DNA of 64,000 bases from Rotaria macrura (lineage: Eukaryota; Rotifera; Eurotatoria; Philodinida; Philodinidae): the NCBI GenBank assembly GCA_900239685.1, contig OENT01000384.1, positions 1 to 64,000 on the forward strand, in the 5' to 3' direction. Position numbers and translations under genes: made by a program. The notes beneath the pieces are model-generated. The model made no database searches and was not told where the DNA came from. It worked only from the letters and a program-made list of their open reading frames with translations. This document shows, piece by piece, positions 9,632-21,240 of this stretch (its first letter is position 1; every line of letters begins with the position of its first letter).

Positions 9632-12600
9632 ATGCGCATTTGTATAGTACAACTGTTGTGCATCGTTATTGTTGTGGTCAATTCAACGAGTACAAAAGCA
9701 ACAATCCGACGCGTAGTAAAGCCGGCAGGACGAAACACAACTCAAGCATTAGCACCAAAATCAGCTTATGCTTATTTACGTAGTGTACGTGGAAAGAATT
9801 CCTGTGGTAGTGGATCGTGTCCATTTTGGGAGCGACATGGGCGTTCATTCGCAGCCCTTCGATGCTATGCACAACAATACCAAGATTGTACATGTCTTCA
9901 TCGCATGTGTTTCAGTTCATGTATGTTTACACGTGCAGTTTGTAATCGAGAAATGGTCACATGCTTACGGCAGATTTGTCCACGATGTATGCCAACATCA
10001 GCATCAGCTATGTGTGCCGTTTATGATTCAATGGCTGAACGAATAGCTGAAGCACTTTCACTCTTCGCGTGTTACCCATGTTGTCCTCTTCTTAATTCAG
10101 GAACAAATACTTCAAGTATTTTTCTTCTTCTTTGACTACACTCTACACTATTTCGGTTTTGAATCTTTTACATACAGGTGGAAATGTAATACCAGCGGTA
10201 ACAACTCGTGAGTGATCGCTATTTCAGCTAAATCAAATTCCTAATAATTGCAAGAATATTCTCCTGTTTTTCGTTGAATAGTATTACCATCGCAAACTTC
10301 TACACAGTTTCCCTTCATGACAACAAACGGTTCGTTCATGAAAAACATTTAAACATATTACTTTTACTATTCATATCATCCTCTTTCATTTTATGTCTTA
10401 GGTATGTGAATTAATAGACGATACTGTTTCTATTCATCATGCAGATATTTTCAATACGAAATAGGTCAAATCATTAACAATCAACCAAACTTTGAATTTG
10501 TACAAGGTAAGTAAGGACATTTTATTCTATGACAGAAACTTACATGTACAATTTTCCTAGGCGAATTCGGAAACGAACCTCAATCTGGCACAGGTACTAA
10601 ACATAGCAATAAAACATTGAATTTATAGCTCATCCGAATATAACTATTCGATCTCTATTTTAAGATGTGTTTCCAGGAACAAACCAGAATTTTGGTGAGT
10701 TTACACCATATTGAGACGTAAATTTAAATCGATAACATTTTTATAGAAATATTACCTGGCAATAACCAAAATGGTGCAGGTAAAACCTTCAAAACCATTG
10801 AATTTTTACTTCTTTTTCACTGATAAGCAATCCTTCTATTCCTCATTTCAATATTTATGAGTATTTCACTATATTCCTATTTTTAGCCTTCAATACGGGA
10901 TATGATAACACCAATTCGAACTTCAATGCGAATGGTGGTACAAACGGAAACGTCAACGGTATTCCAAGTAACAACGGTAACACTGGCTTCAATAGCAACG
11001 CCAACGGTATTCCAAGTAATAACGGTAACGGTGCCTTTAATGGAAACCAGAACGGTATTCCAAGTAATAACGGTAACGGTGCCTTCAATGGAAACCTGAA
11101 CGGTATTCCAATTAATAACGGTAACACTGGCTTCAATGGAAACGTAAACGGTATTCCAAGTAATAACGGTAACACTGGCTTCAATGGCAACGTCAACGGT
11201 ATTCCAAGTAATAACGGTAACACTGGCTTCAATGGAAACGTCAACGGTATTCCAATTAATAACGGTAACACTGGCTTCAATGGAAACGTAAACGGTATTC
11301 CAAGTAATAACGGTAACGGTGCCTTTAATGGAAACCAGAACGGTATTCCAAGTAATAACGGTAACGGTGCCTTTAATGGAAACCAGAACGGTATTCCAAG
11401 TAATAACGGTAACACTGGCTTCAATGGCAACGTCAACGGTATTCCAAGTAATAACGGTAACACTGGCTTCAATGGAAACGTCAATGGTATTCCAAGTAAT
11501 AACGGTAACACTGGCTTCAATGGCAACGTCAACGGTATTCCAAGTAATAACGGTAACGGTGCCTTCAATGGAAACCTGAACGGTATTCCAAGTAATAACG
11601 GTAACACTGGCTTCAATGGAAACGTCAACGGTATTCCAATTAATAACGGTAACGGTGCCTTTAATGGAAACCTGAACGGTATTCCAAGTAATAACGGTAA
11701 CACTGGCTTCAATGGAAACGTGAACGGTATTCCAATTAATAACGGTAACACTGGCTTCAATGGAAACGTCAACGGTATTCCAAGTAACAATGGGAACGGT
11801 GCCTTTAACGGAAACGTGAATGGCATCCCAAGTAACAATGGGAACGGTGTTTTCAATGGAAACGTGAACGGTATTCCAAGTAACAACGGCAACGGTGCCT
11901 TTAATGGAAACCTCAATGGCATCCCAAGTAATAATGGCAATGCAGTTTTTAATGGAAATCTGAATGGAATCCCAAGTAATAATGGCAATGCTGGTTTTAA
12001 TGGAAACGTCAACGGTATTCCAAGTAACAATGGTAATGGTGCCTTTAATGGAAACCTGAACGGTATTCCAAGTAACAATGGCAACGGTGGGTTCAATGGA
12101 AACGTCAACGGTATTCCAAGTAACAATGTCAACGGCGTCTTTAATGGAAACCTGAATGGCATCCCAAGTAACAATGGGAATGGTGCCTTTAATGGAAACC
12201 TCAACGGCATCCCAAGTAATAATGGCAATGCTGTTTTTAATGGAAACCTCAACGGCATCCCAAGTAATAATGGCAACGGTGTTTTCAATGGAAATGTCAA
12301 CGGTATTCCAAGTAACAATGGCAACGGTGCCTTTAATGGAAACCTCAACGGCATTCCAAGTACTAATGGTAATGGTGGTTTTAATGGATATTTGAATGGT
12401 ATTCTGATGAACAACGATAATGCGGCATTTGCTGGAAGTGTTAACGATATTCCAACTGATAATTTGAATGTTGGTTTTAACGGGAATTGGAATGGCATTT
12501 TAAATAACAATGATAATGGTGGTTTTATTGGAAATGGTAACACGAATGGTAATGCTTATCTCAATGGAGTTTCAGAAGGAAGCAATGTTGGTTTGGATAA

Positions 12601-12962
12601 TGGAAATGGTAACGGAATTTGTGGAAATTTCATTTGATAAGTTTTATGTATCTATCATTCTATTGATTTTTATAGGTATCTCTGCTGATAACTATCCAGG
12701 TTTAGTGTTTCCAGGTAGTGATTCATTTTTCTACCATAACAATTTTCCTCTTCGAAATCAACAAGCAGTTGAACAGCGTGCCAGACAAACTACTGAAACA
12801 GCGAAACGTCGTTTATCAACAACTCGTCGAACAACAATTCGTAACCGTCAAACAAATCCTCAAGCAGTCACTACTGCCCGTGTGAATAAAGGGAATAACA
12901 GTGTTCGCAAACCGGCGCAAAGCTCAAAGAAGCATCAAACAATCAGTCGTACGGAAAGTTAA
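9632..12962 (+). CDS. secreted group XII PLA2-like domain with Asn/Gly 16-mer repeat tail
   Basis: Ten exons close in phase: 9632-10115, 10178-10207, 10282-10329, a 4-nt microexon 10402-10405 (least certain), 10445-10506, 10561-10593, 10665-10694, 10747-10779, 10887-12620 and 12676-12962, giving 914 residues. A signal peptide (MRICIVQLLCIVIVVV) precedes a cysteine-rich domain (58-150) whose spacing C93-x3-C97-x6-C104-x6-C111-x4-C116 matches secreted phospholipase A2 group XII. His90 sits at the catalytic-His position, but the following residue, the calcium-binding Asp of active enzymes, is Arg91, so it is probably not catalytic. Six short exons follow, five of them phase 1-1, rich in Asn/Pro/Gly. 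Exon 9 encodes about 33 tandem 16-mers (NGIPSNNGN..FNGN.), and the tail is basic and Thr/Arg-rich. The donor of exon 9 (GTGGAA) is weak; without it translation would stop at 12637. An extracellular matrix, adhesive or secretion-granule protein is inferred. Confidence 0.7.
10949..12535 (+). repeat. 48-bp coding minisatellite, about 33 units
   Basis: The unit begins at the NGIP codons and repeats at exactly 48 bp (GGTATTCC occurs at this period) with no frame-breaking indel. About 30 units are canonical and the last three are degenerate. Units from about 11000 to 11760 are nearly identical, differing mainly by Thr-Gly versus Gly-Ala and Val/Leu/Gln swaps. Units after about 11800 diverge at synonymous sites (GGCATCC, GGAATCC). 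The pattern fits recent expansion or homogenisation of the 5' half. A long antisense open frame across it is a by-product of the periodicity. Confidence 0.97.
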
Positions 12963-13875
12963 CTTTAACTGATTTATGGAAGCATGCGTCATTATTTTTC
13001 TTATTTTTTTGCTCTTCAATAAAAGAATTTTTATCAAATCTTCAGTACTTCTGCAATTCTTTCGTTGTCTAGAAGTATCATTTTGGTTTTTCTTTTTCGT
13101 ATCAATACTCATATTCATCCATAAACATTCTTCTAATACAGATGCATTGAAGTGTGACGACAGTAATGTGTATGCCTACGGTTTTGTGCGTCATCGTCCC
13201 TTCCAACGTATCTTATTCAGATTTTTTTTCATTTTTCTAACCTTGCACTTGTTTATTTCATACGAGCTGATAGGTAGCTATGCATGCATTGCGACTAAGC
13301 AGCCTACTCATCTAAATGCATGTTGTTTCACTGTTCGTGACATATGAATACGTGCAAGTCATGGTTTTATTTATGAGTATATCTTTGGCAGTCAGCAAAT
13401 ATCATAATCATTGTGCTGCTTGCTGACGTGTGACGCGTTCTCCTCTCTTCTCTTTTAGGCATTGTATATTTCGTTGTCTATGTTTCGTTTCTCTCTCTGC
13501 AGTAGTTTTTTATGACTTGCCCATACAACACATAGATACACGTTAAAGCATTAGCTTACATTCAATCGGGCAGCAAAGAGAGAGAGAGACAACGACACCG
13601 ACGATACAGCATAAGGGGTAGGGAGGACGAGAGAGAGAAGAAGGGACGGTAAAAAAATTAAAACAACCTTATTGAAGCACATCAAGGTAGAGAAAGGCTT
13701 TTCTTGTATTTCTCTTTTTTCCTTCTATTCTCTCGTTTTTTAGCTTCTTGAGTCCAGTTGTTGTTTGTTGTTGACGATCAGTATAATCGTTGAGCTCTTT
13801 TCTCTACATTATTGTTCATATAAAACTTCAACTTGTTTTAGATAAATAAGAGAGACCGCCTGCTGATCTGCAGCT
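12963..13875. other. intergenic with purine-rich tracts
   Basis: 3' flank of the PLA2-like gene and 5' region of the next gene. It contains GA-rich runs (about 13576-13595 and 13625-13650) and Phe-rich chance frames. An acceptor-like TTTTAG at about 13840 precedes the next start and may be a 5' UTR or trans-splice acceptor. Confidence 0.5.
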
Positions 13876-14423
13876 ATGTATTCGAGACCAGGCGGCTATT
13901 CAGGATCACGAGCACGTGCGTAAAAGTTTTCTATGCTCTTTACATTTATTTAAATTTTTGTTTATTTTCTTCGGTTAGAATATGTGCCCAGTGCTGCTGC
14001 TTCACGTGGTGTTTACCGTCAAAGCTATGCGCGACCATCAGTACGTTATGCTTCTCGACCCAGAATGCCACCACCAGTAGTACCAGCTGGGGGAGGACCC
14101 GGCGGTGCTGGTCTTCTGGCCGCTATTCTTGGACCTATTGGTGGTCTTACTGGTTGTTTATGCTGTCTGAATACCATTGGTGTCTGGGGTCTTTTTATCA
14201 CTGCTATTCCATTGACTGTCTTTCTCGGTAAGTTAATTCCTAGTTAAAGATATGTTCTGTTACAATCGATTTCAATTTGTTCTTGTCGTTTCAAGCTCGA
14301 TGGTTACGTGATTATAAGAGTCGCAGTGGCTTAAACACTGCCAGCGAACTTCTTGCACCTCAATTGCTTCTTCTAGTATTGCTCGTATGTTCGTATTTAT
14401 TCACGTTCATGCGTCGCTCATAA
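13876..14423 (+). CDS. small two-pass membrane protein, tandem paralogue A
   Basis: Three exons (13876-13915, 13979-14227, 14296-14423; both introns phase 1) encode 138 residues. The first 65 residues are a basic, Arg/Ser/Tyr/Pro-rich, cytosolic-looking tail. Then comes a hydrophobic segment beginning LLAAILGPIGGLTGCLCCL and running through VWGLFITAIPLTVFL. A short basic loop (RWLRDYKSR), a second hydrophobic helix (LLAPQLLLLVLLVCSYLFTF) and a terminal MRRS follow. The Gly- and Cys-rich first helix suggests tight helix packing or palmitoylation, which is inference. The family is not recognised. The gene at 15735 shares the LGP-GGL...WGLF motif and the intron position after the first helix, so the two arose by duplication. 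Confidence 0.75.
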
Positions 14424-14676
14424 AACGAAACGAAATCCTTAACAAACGACCATATGCTCTCATCTTTATTTATGGTGTTATATCTTCACTATATACACAT
14501 ATACACATACACACACATACATACACACAATAAATGCTTTTATTTTATTTTTTGTTCATAAGCTCTTTTTCTTCTTTCGCAACACAACGAATTCTTTCTA
14601 TCTTTTTTTCTCATATAACATTTTGTGACTCGCGCGCGATTGAATCTTTTTTTTCTAAAGCAGCAAAAAACGTGAT

Positions 14677-14709
<33 letters not shown>

Positions 14710-15734
14710 AAAACACTATCTATTATATCAATTTTATGCAAATCGATAACAAACGTGGCGATGTTCAGTGTTTCTTTTTTTCTTCTTTTCATTCATCTAT
14801 TTTTTTTGTTTTTTTTTATTTTGGAATCAACTGAAATATTCAAATAAAAATTCAGACATCATTTATTGTGTGAAAAAAAATTTATATTTTATCGGAGCTG
14901 AAAAAGACATTATGAATGCATTATTACAATCAATAGAATGACCTTGAATAATTCACAAAAAGAAATCATTTTGATGAAATTCGATTGAAAAATCGTGTGT
15001 AAAAGTAGAAAGCCTTCTCTGTCTTAGTTTGTACTCTGTTTTAGGCTCAAAGTCTCTTTTTCTCTACTCTTCCTTTCTTGACATCATCAATGTTATTCAT
15101 ATAATTTTGTCATGCACGGTTTCTGTATAATATACATTGCTTTCTTTAGTTTTACATTAATTTGTTTGTAGGTAGTGTTTTTTTCTTTTTTTTTCTGTCT
15201 TTTTTGGGGCTGCTAGTTATCTGCAGTCACGGTTGAATAAACATATTAACGAAAAAAATGCCTCATCTTAGCTTTTTTTTTCATTGATTCGAAAGCATTC
15301 ATTAAGGTATAGCTTCGAATGTGAAGTCACCTTCAGTCAATAGATATGCCTGACAGAAAAAAAAATCACGAGATAGAGAGAAAAGGAGCGAAACCTGCAT
15401 TGCCCACGTCTAGATGAGTGTATTCAGAGAGTGTGTGAAGGTTTTTCTCCTTCGTAAAGGTAGGTAGATAGCATGAAAACAAGCTTATTTTTTGTACGCA
15501 GTTTCTCTTTTTTTCTTCTCCTTTCCCCTCTCTCATCGATCTTCGTTTTCGTGTTAGAGAGAGAATTAGGAATGCAAAAACAGGGCGAAGAAGAAGAAGA
15601 AGATAAACAAATCTGATCTTTTGCAAAGAATAATATTGTTTAAACAATTATTATTTGTAAATATATATTTTTATTTTGTTTTATTTTTGATTCTTCTTTC
15701 TAGACAAACGGGTGTGTAAGCTAAACACTCTATA
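14424..15734. other. 3' flank with microsatellites, between paralogues
   Basis: The stretch contains a CA/TA run (about 14488-14530), a GAC/GAT run (14672-14708), T-rich tracts, and AATAAA-like signals (14530 and 14844). Open frames are low-complexity. A pyrimidine tract ending TTTCTAG at about 15704 precedes the second paralogue and may be a 5' UTR or trans-splice acceptor. Confidence 0.6.
14672..14708. repeat. GAC/GAT trinucleotide microsatellite
   Basis: Roughly twelve imperfect GAC and GAT triplets in the 3' flank of membrane-protein paralogue A. Confidence 0.9.
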
Positions 15735-16063
15735 ATGGTCAATCCGTTAGCCGCCGCTCTCGGTCCAGTAGGTGGTCTTGCCGCCTGTGCCTGCTGTTTA
15801 CTTCTTACTGCTATTTGGGGTCTTTTTGCCACAACGATTGCTTTGGCCGTTTATACAAGTAAAACAAACTAGTGTTTAGTTTTTACTTTATTTTTAAATT
15901 TTGCTTTCATAACTTTCCAGAGAAATGGTTAACTGCAGTAAGAACAGCCAATGGTTTAAGTAGTGGAGGTGTAGAAATGATCTTTAGCCACGCTCTTCTC
16001 ATTGGAATCCTATGCATTTATGGCTATCTTGGACTCCGGCGAGCATTGCGCGCTGCCAATTAA
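15735..16063 (+). CDS. small two-pass membrane protein, tandem paralogue B
   Basis: Two exons (15735-15858, 15921-16063; phase-1 intron of 62 nt) encode 88 residues. The protein starts almost directly in the first helix: MVNPLAAALGPVGGLAACAC, then CCLLLTAIWGLFATTIALAVYT. A basic loop (KKWLTAVRTANG) and a second helix (MIFSHALLIGILCIYGYLGL) lead to a basic end (RRALRAAN). It aligns along its whole length with the C-terminal part of the gene at 13876 but lacks that gene's basic N-terminal tail and first intron. The conserved phase-1 intron falls at the same place (TVFL^A versus AVYT^K). Function unknown. Confidence 0.75.
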
Positions 16064-19000
16064 ACAAAATACTATATATAATTGTTGCAAGCGAATACAA
16101 GTGATATCAAGTACAACAAACAACACCTTTTCTTTCATGAACACTATAAAACACCACGATTATAAACAATAAATAATGCTAAATACATGATGATGATGAT
16201 CGTGTGCTTCTCTTTTTTTCTAAATTTTTTTTTCGCATGGTCTTTTTTTCTTTTTAAATTTCATTCAAAGCCCGTTGTGTAAAAACAATATCAATATATT
16301 TAATTATAACATCAATATATTTTCATTTTAAATACAAAAAAAAATCATAATAACAAGTCTATTCACGAAAATAACATCGATGTATGAAAACTTTAATACA
16401 AGTCTTTAGATTTTTCATCATCTGAAAATAACACGATCGGAAAAAGGACTAAAAATATTTTCAAAGAAATTTATAATAAGAACCTATTTTAAAGATAAAT
16501 ATTGAATATATGTTGTCCATATATTGTCTGATTTTATCTAGTTTATGTTACTACTGTTTTAATAGTTCTTGTTGGTGTAAACTGTACTCATTTGAAATAA
16601 TATTTTGTTAAAAATGACGCACATTTATTTACACTTGAGGAAAAGAATGCATCGAACGAATTTTTTGTTTTATATGGAAAATTTTTGCAAGCATAATATT
16701 CAATTGCTTGCCATAAATAGAAGTAAAAAGAAAAGTTATCAAGATTTTGTAGCAGAAGCTCTACAAAGAACATATTCAGTAAAACGAATTGTACATTTTA
16801 AATATTTTTAAATCAAAACTTTATAAAATGTATGAAATACAAGAGAAAATAAAGTAGGAATTACCATCGTACATCGACTGCATAGACAATCTGATTCATG
16901 AGATATTCATTGAATATTGGTTAAAAACATTTCAAATACAATGAATAATATCAATAAAAAATTAATAGCAGACGTATTTTGTTAGAAATAAGATTCAAGT
17001 TTTCGTCTATCTCTTATGATCGAAAATTGCTTTGACTAACAAGTGAAGTAACTTCTATGAAATTTACAAAAGTATCATTTGATTTAATGAAGTTTTGCTT
17101 CAAGCTATGACCGCCTCTATTCTGTATAGTTCATTTTCAGACACATCGGCAATTACTGTAAGTTCTTACACTAATCTTGTAAACATTGTCATTTTGTTTT
17201 TATGTTAGAAAGAAAAAGCTGCAATTGTTTTCGAAATGTTTGTCAACAATCATATTATTGTCAATAAAACCCTCATAATAACATTGCTTGTTTGACAACA
17301 AAGAAACGCAAGATGATTTTTCATGAAAATTTCGGTACGATGTTCTTTTTTTTTCTTTAGTTCAGATCAAAATTTATTAGTCTGAATGAACTCAATACCA
17401 AGTTGGTTATTTGTTAAGTCATATAAATACATCAAAACATTGAACCGAAACGAAAAGAGAAATTATTACAGTTATCAAAACATAAAATCAACTCGTGGCC
17501 ACCATATTGAAAAGTCATAGTGAATATTTGTCATCAAAAGGATGATCGCGTGCGTTCATTTTCATTTGTTAATTACAGCCTCTGCTTTTCTAATGTATTG
17601 TACATGATGACGTGGTGATTTTTCTTCTCCATCTCTTTTTGTTTGAAGGTTATCGCTTGAGGCAGACATGCATTCGAGTGAACAAGCAATACACATCTGT
17701 ATCGATGGCCACACCCTTTCTTTTTAATGCTACTCGTCACCTTACTGCCATAAGTTTGTTCGAAATCATAAAACTATCCCTCACATATACGTGTATATAT
17801 ATATATATATATTAAGTTATTTATATTTATACATACTCATCACTTGTAAAAGTCATTAGATGAGACGAGCTAACTTCATATATATATATATATAGGTATA
17901 TAAGTGGATTAATCGATATAAGAAGCCATATCTATATCGATTTACATTGTTAGCATGATAATCGCGTGCCAACTGACAAGTAACTAAGATAGATGAAGTT
18001 CGTTTAAATATAATTTTCATATGTCAAGGAGTTCTTATTTTTTTTTCTGTCTTTTGTTTTATACTAGTGAAAGTATGTTTTATTGAAATCATTAACTAAA
18101 TTAAGAAAAATTATTAATCGATGCCAGATACATTCCATTGATTGAAAATACGATTGGTGCAAATAACATGCGTGTTAATATTAATCTCTATGGAATCGAA
18201 TGCATGTAGGCGAAACCGATTAGTAATCGTGATGATCAATGAGAGAAAAAAGTCGTATTGTTTCTATGAACTTGTCATTAGGGAACAACGATGAGCGATC
18301 GAACTAATTACCAGACTGCTCATTCGTCTGGCTAACATATTTGTCAAGTCATACTTGAACCGGACAATATCCCTTTACACTCAGGTGTTCAATCTCTCGT
18401 GTGAACGATCAGCAGTTTTTTCTCGCTCGTCTTGTTAACTGATTGGTCGATTAAAAGAAGATTGGTACAACCAGAACAAGCAACAGAGAGAGAGAGAGGA
18501 GAAAGGAGAGAGAGAACGACTCTATAATTTTCAAGATCAAATGTTTATGAAAAAAATGAAGAGAACAGATGAACAAATTTTTGGCGCTTGATTGAGTTGT
18601 TCATTCAGTCGGCGTCCTGCGTGCATTTTTCAAGTCTCTCGAATTATCCATTATCGCGATAATATAGGCGGGTTCTTTTTTTTTTTCGGTACCGATACTT
18701 GAAAACGTTCATGCATTGTCGGGACAACCTTCATCATCATTATTTGAGCTATAAGTAAGTTTGTATTTCTGCATAGATGTTAGACAACAAACATCGAATA
18801 TATAGACAACGATCTTTTGTAAAAATAAAGTATGTATGTCGTCGTGCATATATGAAACGATGATACAAGTTTGACGATGAAATGTTTAAAATGTTTCCCT
18901 CAACGGTATTATTCGTTAGTCATTGTAAAGCATTGCTTTGATATGTTGTTTCTTTCATAAGTAGAAACCGTCTGCTTCCATACCCAGAATAAATCACGTT

Positions 19001-19843
19001 CTATAACATTAAAATTAACAGGCATCATATGGCTCTATTTGTCTTTTGCTTGTTTAAAGAATCAGGTTTCTTTATGCTCTACACCGTTCAAATGATTGAT
19101 AAATAAACATATGTTTTCTCCTACTATTATTATTTTACTATTTTAATCGAATTGAATTATAAATATTATTCTTTCTGTTTTGAGTAGGATTTCTTCTTTT
19201 CAAATTTTAATCAAACGAAATCTATATTTCTTTTTTGATGAGATTTATTCTCTTTTTTTTTTTCTTCGATTGAACAATATCTAAATTGACATTATTCTTC
19301 TATCGTTGATTAAAGTGCTCTTTGAACTACTCGAATGGTTTGTATGTCACTTAAAATTCTTAAGTTGAATATGCGTTCTTTTTTTCTTTCCTATTGATAT
19401 ATAATTGTTTTAATCCGCATATTGTATATGAGAATGTCTAAACAAATCAATGAACGTACGAACATACTCGGAAACTGACTGATGGAATAAAAGGCTCTTT
19501 TAATCGATCGATAGTGTTGATAGATGACTGTCTCAAGGTTTTGAATGCATCTCAGGGTAATACTTGGCTATTTCGTCTTCTTTTTTTTCTTCTCCTCCTC
19601 CGCCTCCTTCTCCTCCTTCGTTCCTTATCTTGTTGAAAGATAAGATTTACATGGTAGATGATGAACATATTTTATGATGATAGACAACGTTTGTGTTGAT
19701 GAGTTAGCATGAAGAAGAAAAACAAAGAAAATAGAACCTACACAAGTAACTTTTATAACCTTTTGTTAATTTGCATACATACAACGAGTGTGACAATGCC
19801 AATAAGACGATATATACTTATTAAGTTTGAGCTAAAAAGAAGC

Positions 19844-19870
19844 AGAGAGAGAGAGAGAGAGAGAGAGAGA
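19844..19870. repeat. GA dinucleotide microsatellite
   Basis: Perfect GA dinucleotide run of about 13 units in non-coding DNA. Confidence 0.95.
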
Positions 19871-20000
19871 CGAGCAAAGCTGTTAAAATCCGAAACGAAA
19901 ATAAAAATGAATATTCATGTGTGAAGAAGAGACATAGACAGGATAAGACGATAAAGTGACAAGAGTTGACAAACACGTACCCAATGTTGAAACATTAGAC

Positions 20001-20025
20001 TTTATTATTATTATTATTATTATTT
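20001..20025. repeat. TTA trinucleotide microsatellite
   Basis: About eight TTA triplets in non-coding DNA. Confidence 0.95.
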
Positions 20026-21240
20026 TCTAATTGAGAAGATGATATATCTCGTCATCTTATTTAGATTCAATTATTCTATTAGAATGATAATCATTTTGCC
20101 ATCGATAGGAAGCTTGAATTAATTATTGAAATAACATGTAAGTATTTTCTTATAAAACATGATAATAAACCTACGTTTGAAACATATTGAATGTTTCAAA
20201 ATGTTCACAAATAAACATCGTTCTCTCGTTTAACTATCATCTATTCGATTTAACTTTTATTACAGATGGTACACTCTTTTAGGAATGTTCTGAAAAAAGA
20301 GTAACTTGAATAAAATTGATCTATCCATGGCTGACAAATTCTGATGAGTAGTAGCATACAATAGTTGTTATTTAAGATCCTATCTTTTATGATAGACTAG
20401 AATAACAATAGAACTCATTTTTCCGACTCACTATGCCATTACTAAGAGATATTTTTACAGACATTCGACACTACCCTTGCTTAGTGTTTTTTAATCTTTT
20501 GTTTGTCGAATCAAGCAATTGGTGCACCGCATGTATCCTTGAAGACGTTCAATGTTTTGATTAAATTTCTCTTCTTTTTCTCAAGTACCGAAATTCATTG
20601 TAATTATCTTTTATGAAATAAGAATAAATCTTAAGATCCGTAAACAGTATGACGTTATGTATTCATAGTATTTGTGAGCTGTTTTTTTTTTCATGAAAAA
20701 ACTGATCCAAATATTGCTTTTGAAATTCACTTGTATAAATCTGATTATTTTTTTTCGAACTTTTGAACAGTCAAAAAGAGAACGTAACTAAAAATACACC
20801 CAGTAGCTTGATGTCACCTCTGGTTATACAATGTTCTTGTAAAAATCTAGCCTATTGTAAAGTTAAGAAGTCTAAAACGTTAACAAGCTATCTTTGTGAA
20901 GTCACTTTATTTGCATCATTGTATATCTTTAGACAAGACATAGACAATCATAATAATTACAATATCTACAGACTTCTCTCACGATGAAAATAACGTATAA
21001 GTTGCATGACATAGTCCACCATTAGGAATCTAAGATACATTTAATATAGCATGCAGTTTCAAATCAGCTTATGATTTATCTTCGATCAGCTCTTGTCTGA
21101 TAGTTGGTGATCTACATCATCGATCTGTTAATTAGAGTTTAGAAAATTGAAACTGTACTCAAGATATTCCAACTACATATCTAACTTATCGATATTAAAT
21201 AAAATATCTTTTTAAAAAATATTTTCATTTCAGATAGAAT

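Larger units (their letters stand above)
16064..21240. other. 5.2 kb intergenic, no gene recognised
   Basis: AT-rich DNA with TA runs (17797-17815, 17877-17895), a CTC/CCT tract (about 19585-19620), a GA run (19844-19870) and a TTA run (20001-20025). No open frame has a motif. A short ATG frame at about 17107 ending in a GTAAGT is isolated. The segment TTTTCATTTCAG ending at 21233 lies 7 nt before the cadherin ATG and looks like a 5' UTR or trans-splice acceptor. Confidence 0.6.

Noticed and set aside
10855..12543. 562-codon minus-strand open frame, hydrophobic LPLLLGIPLTFPLK repeats
   Set aside because: It is the antisense shadow of the 48-bp coding repeat. It has no signal, start context or splice partners, while the plus-strand frame joins upstream and downstream exons in phase.
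17107..17160. Short ATG frame ending at a GTAAGT donor-like site
   Set aside because: It has no matching acceptor exon nearby and does not join the cadherin gene in a supported way.
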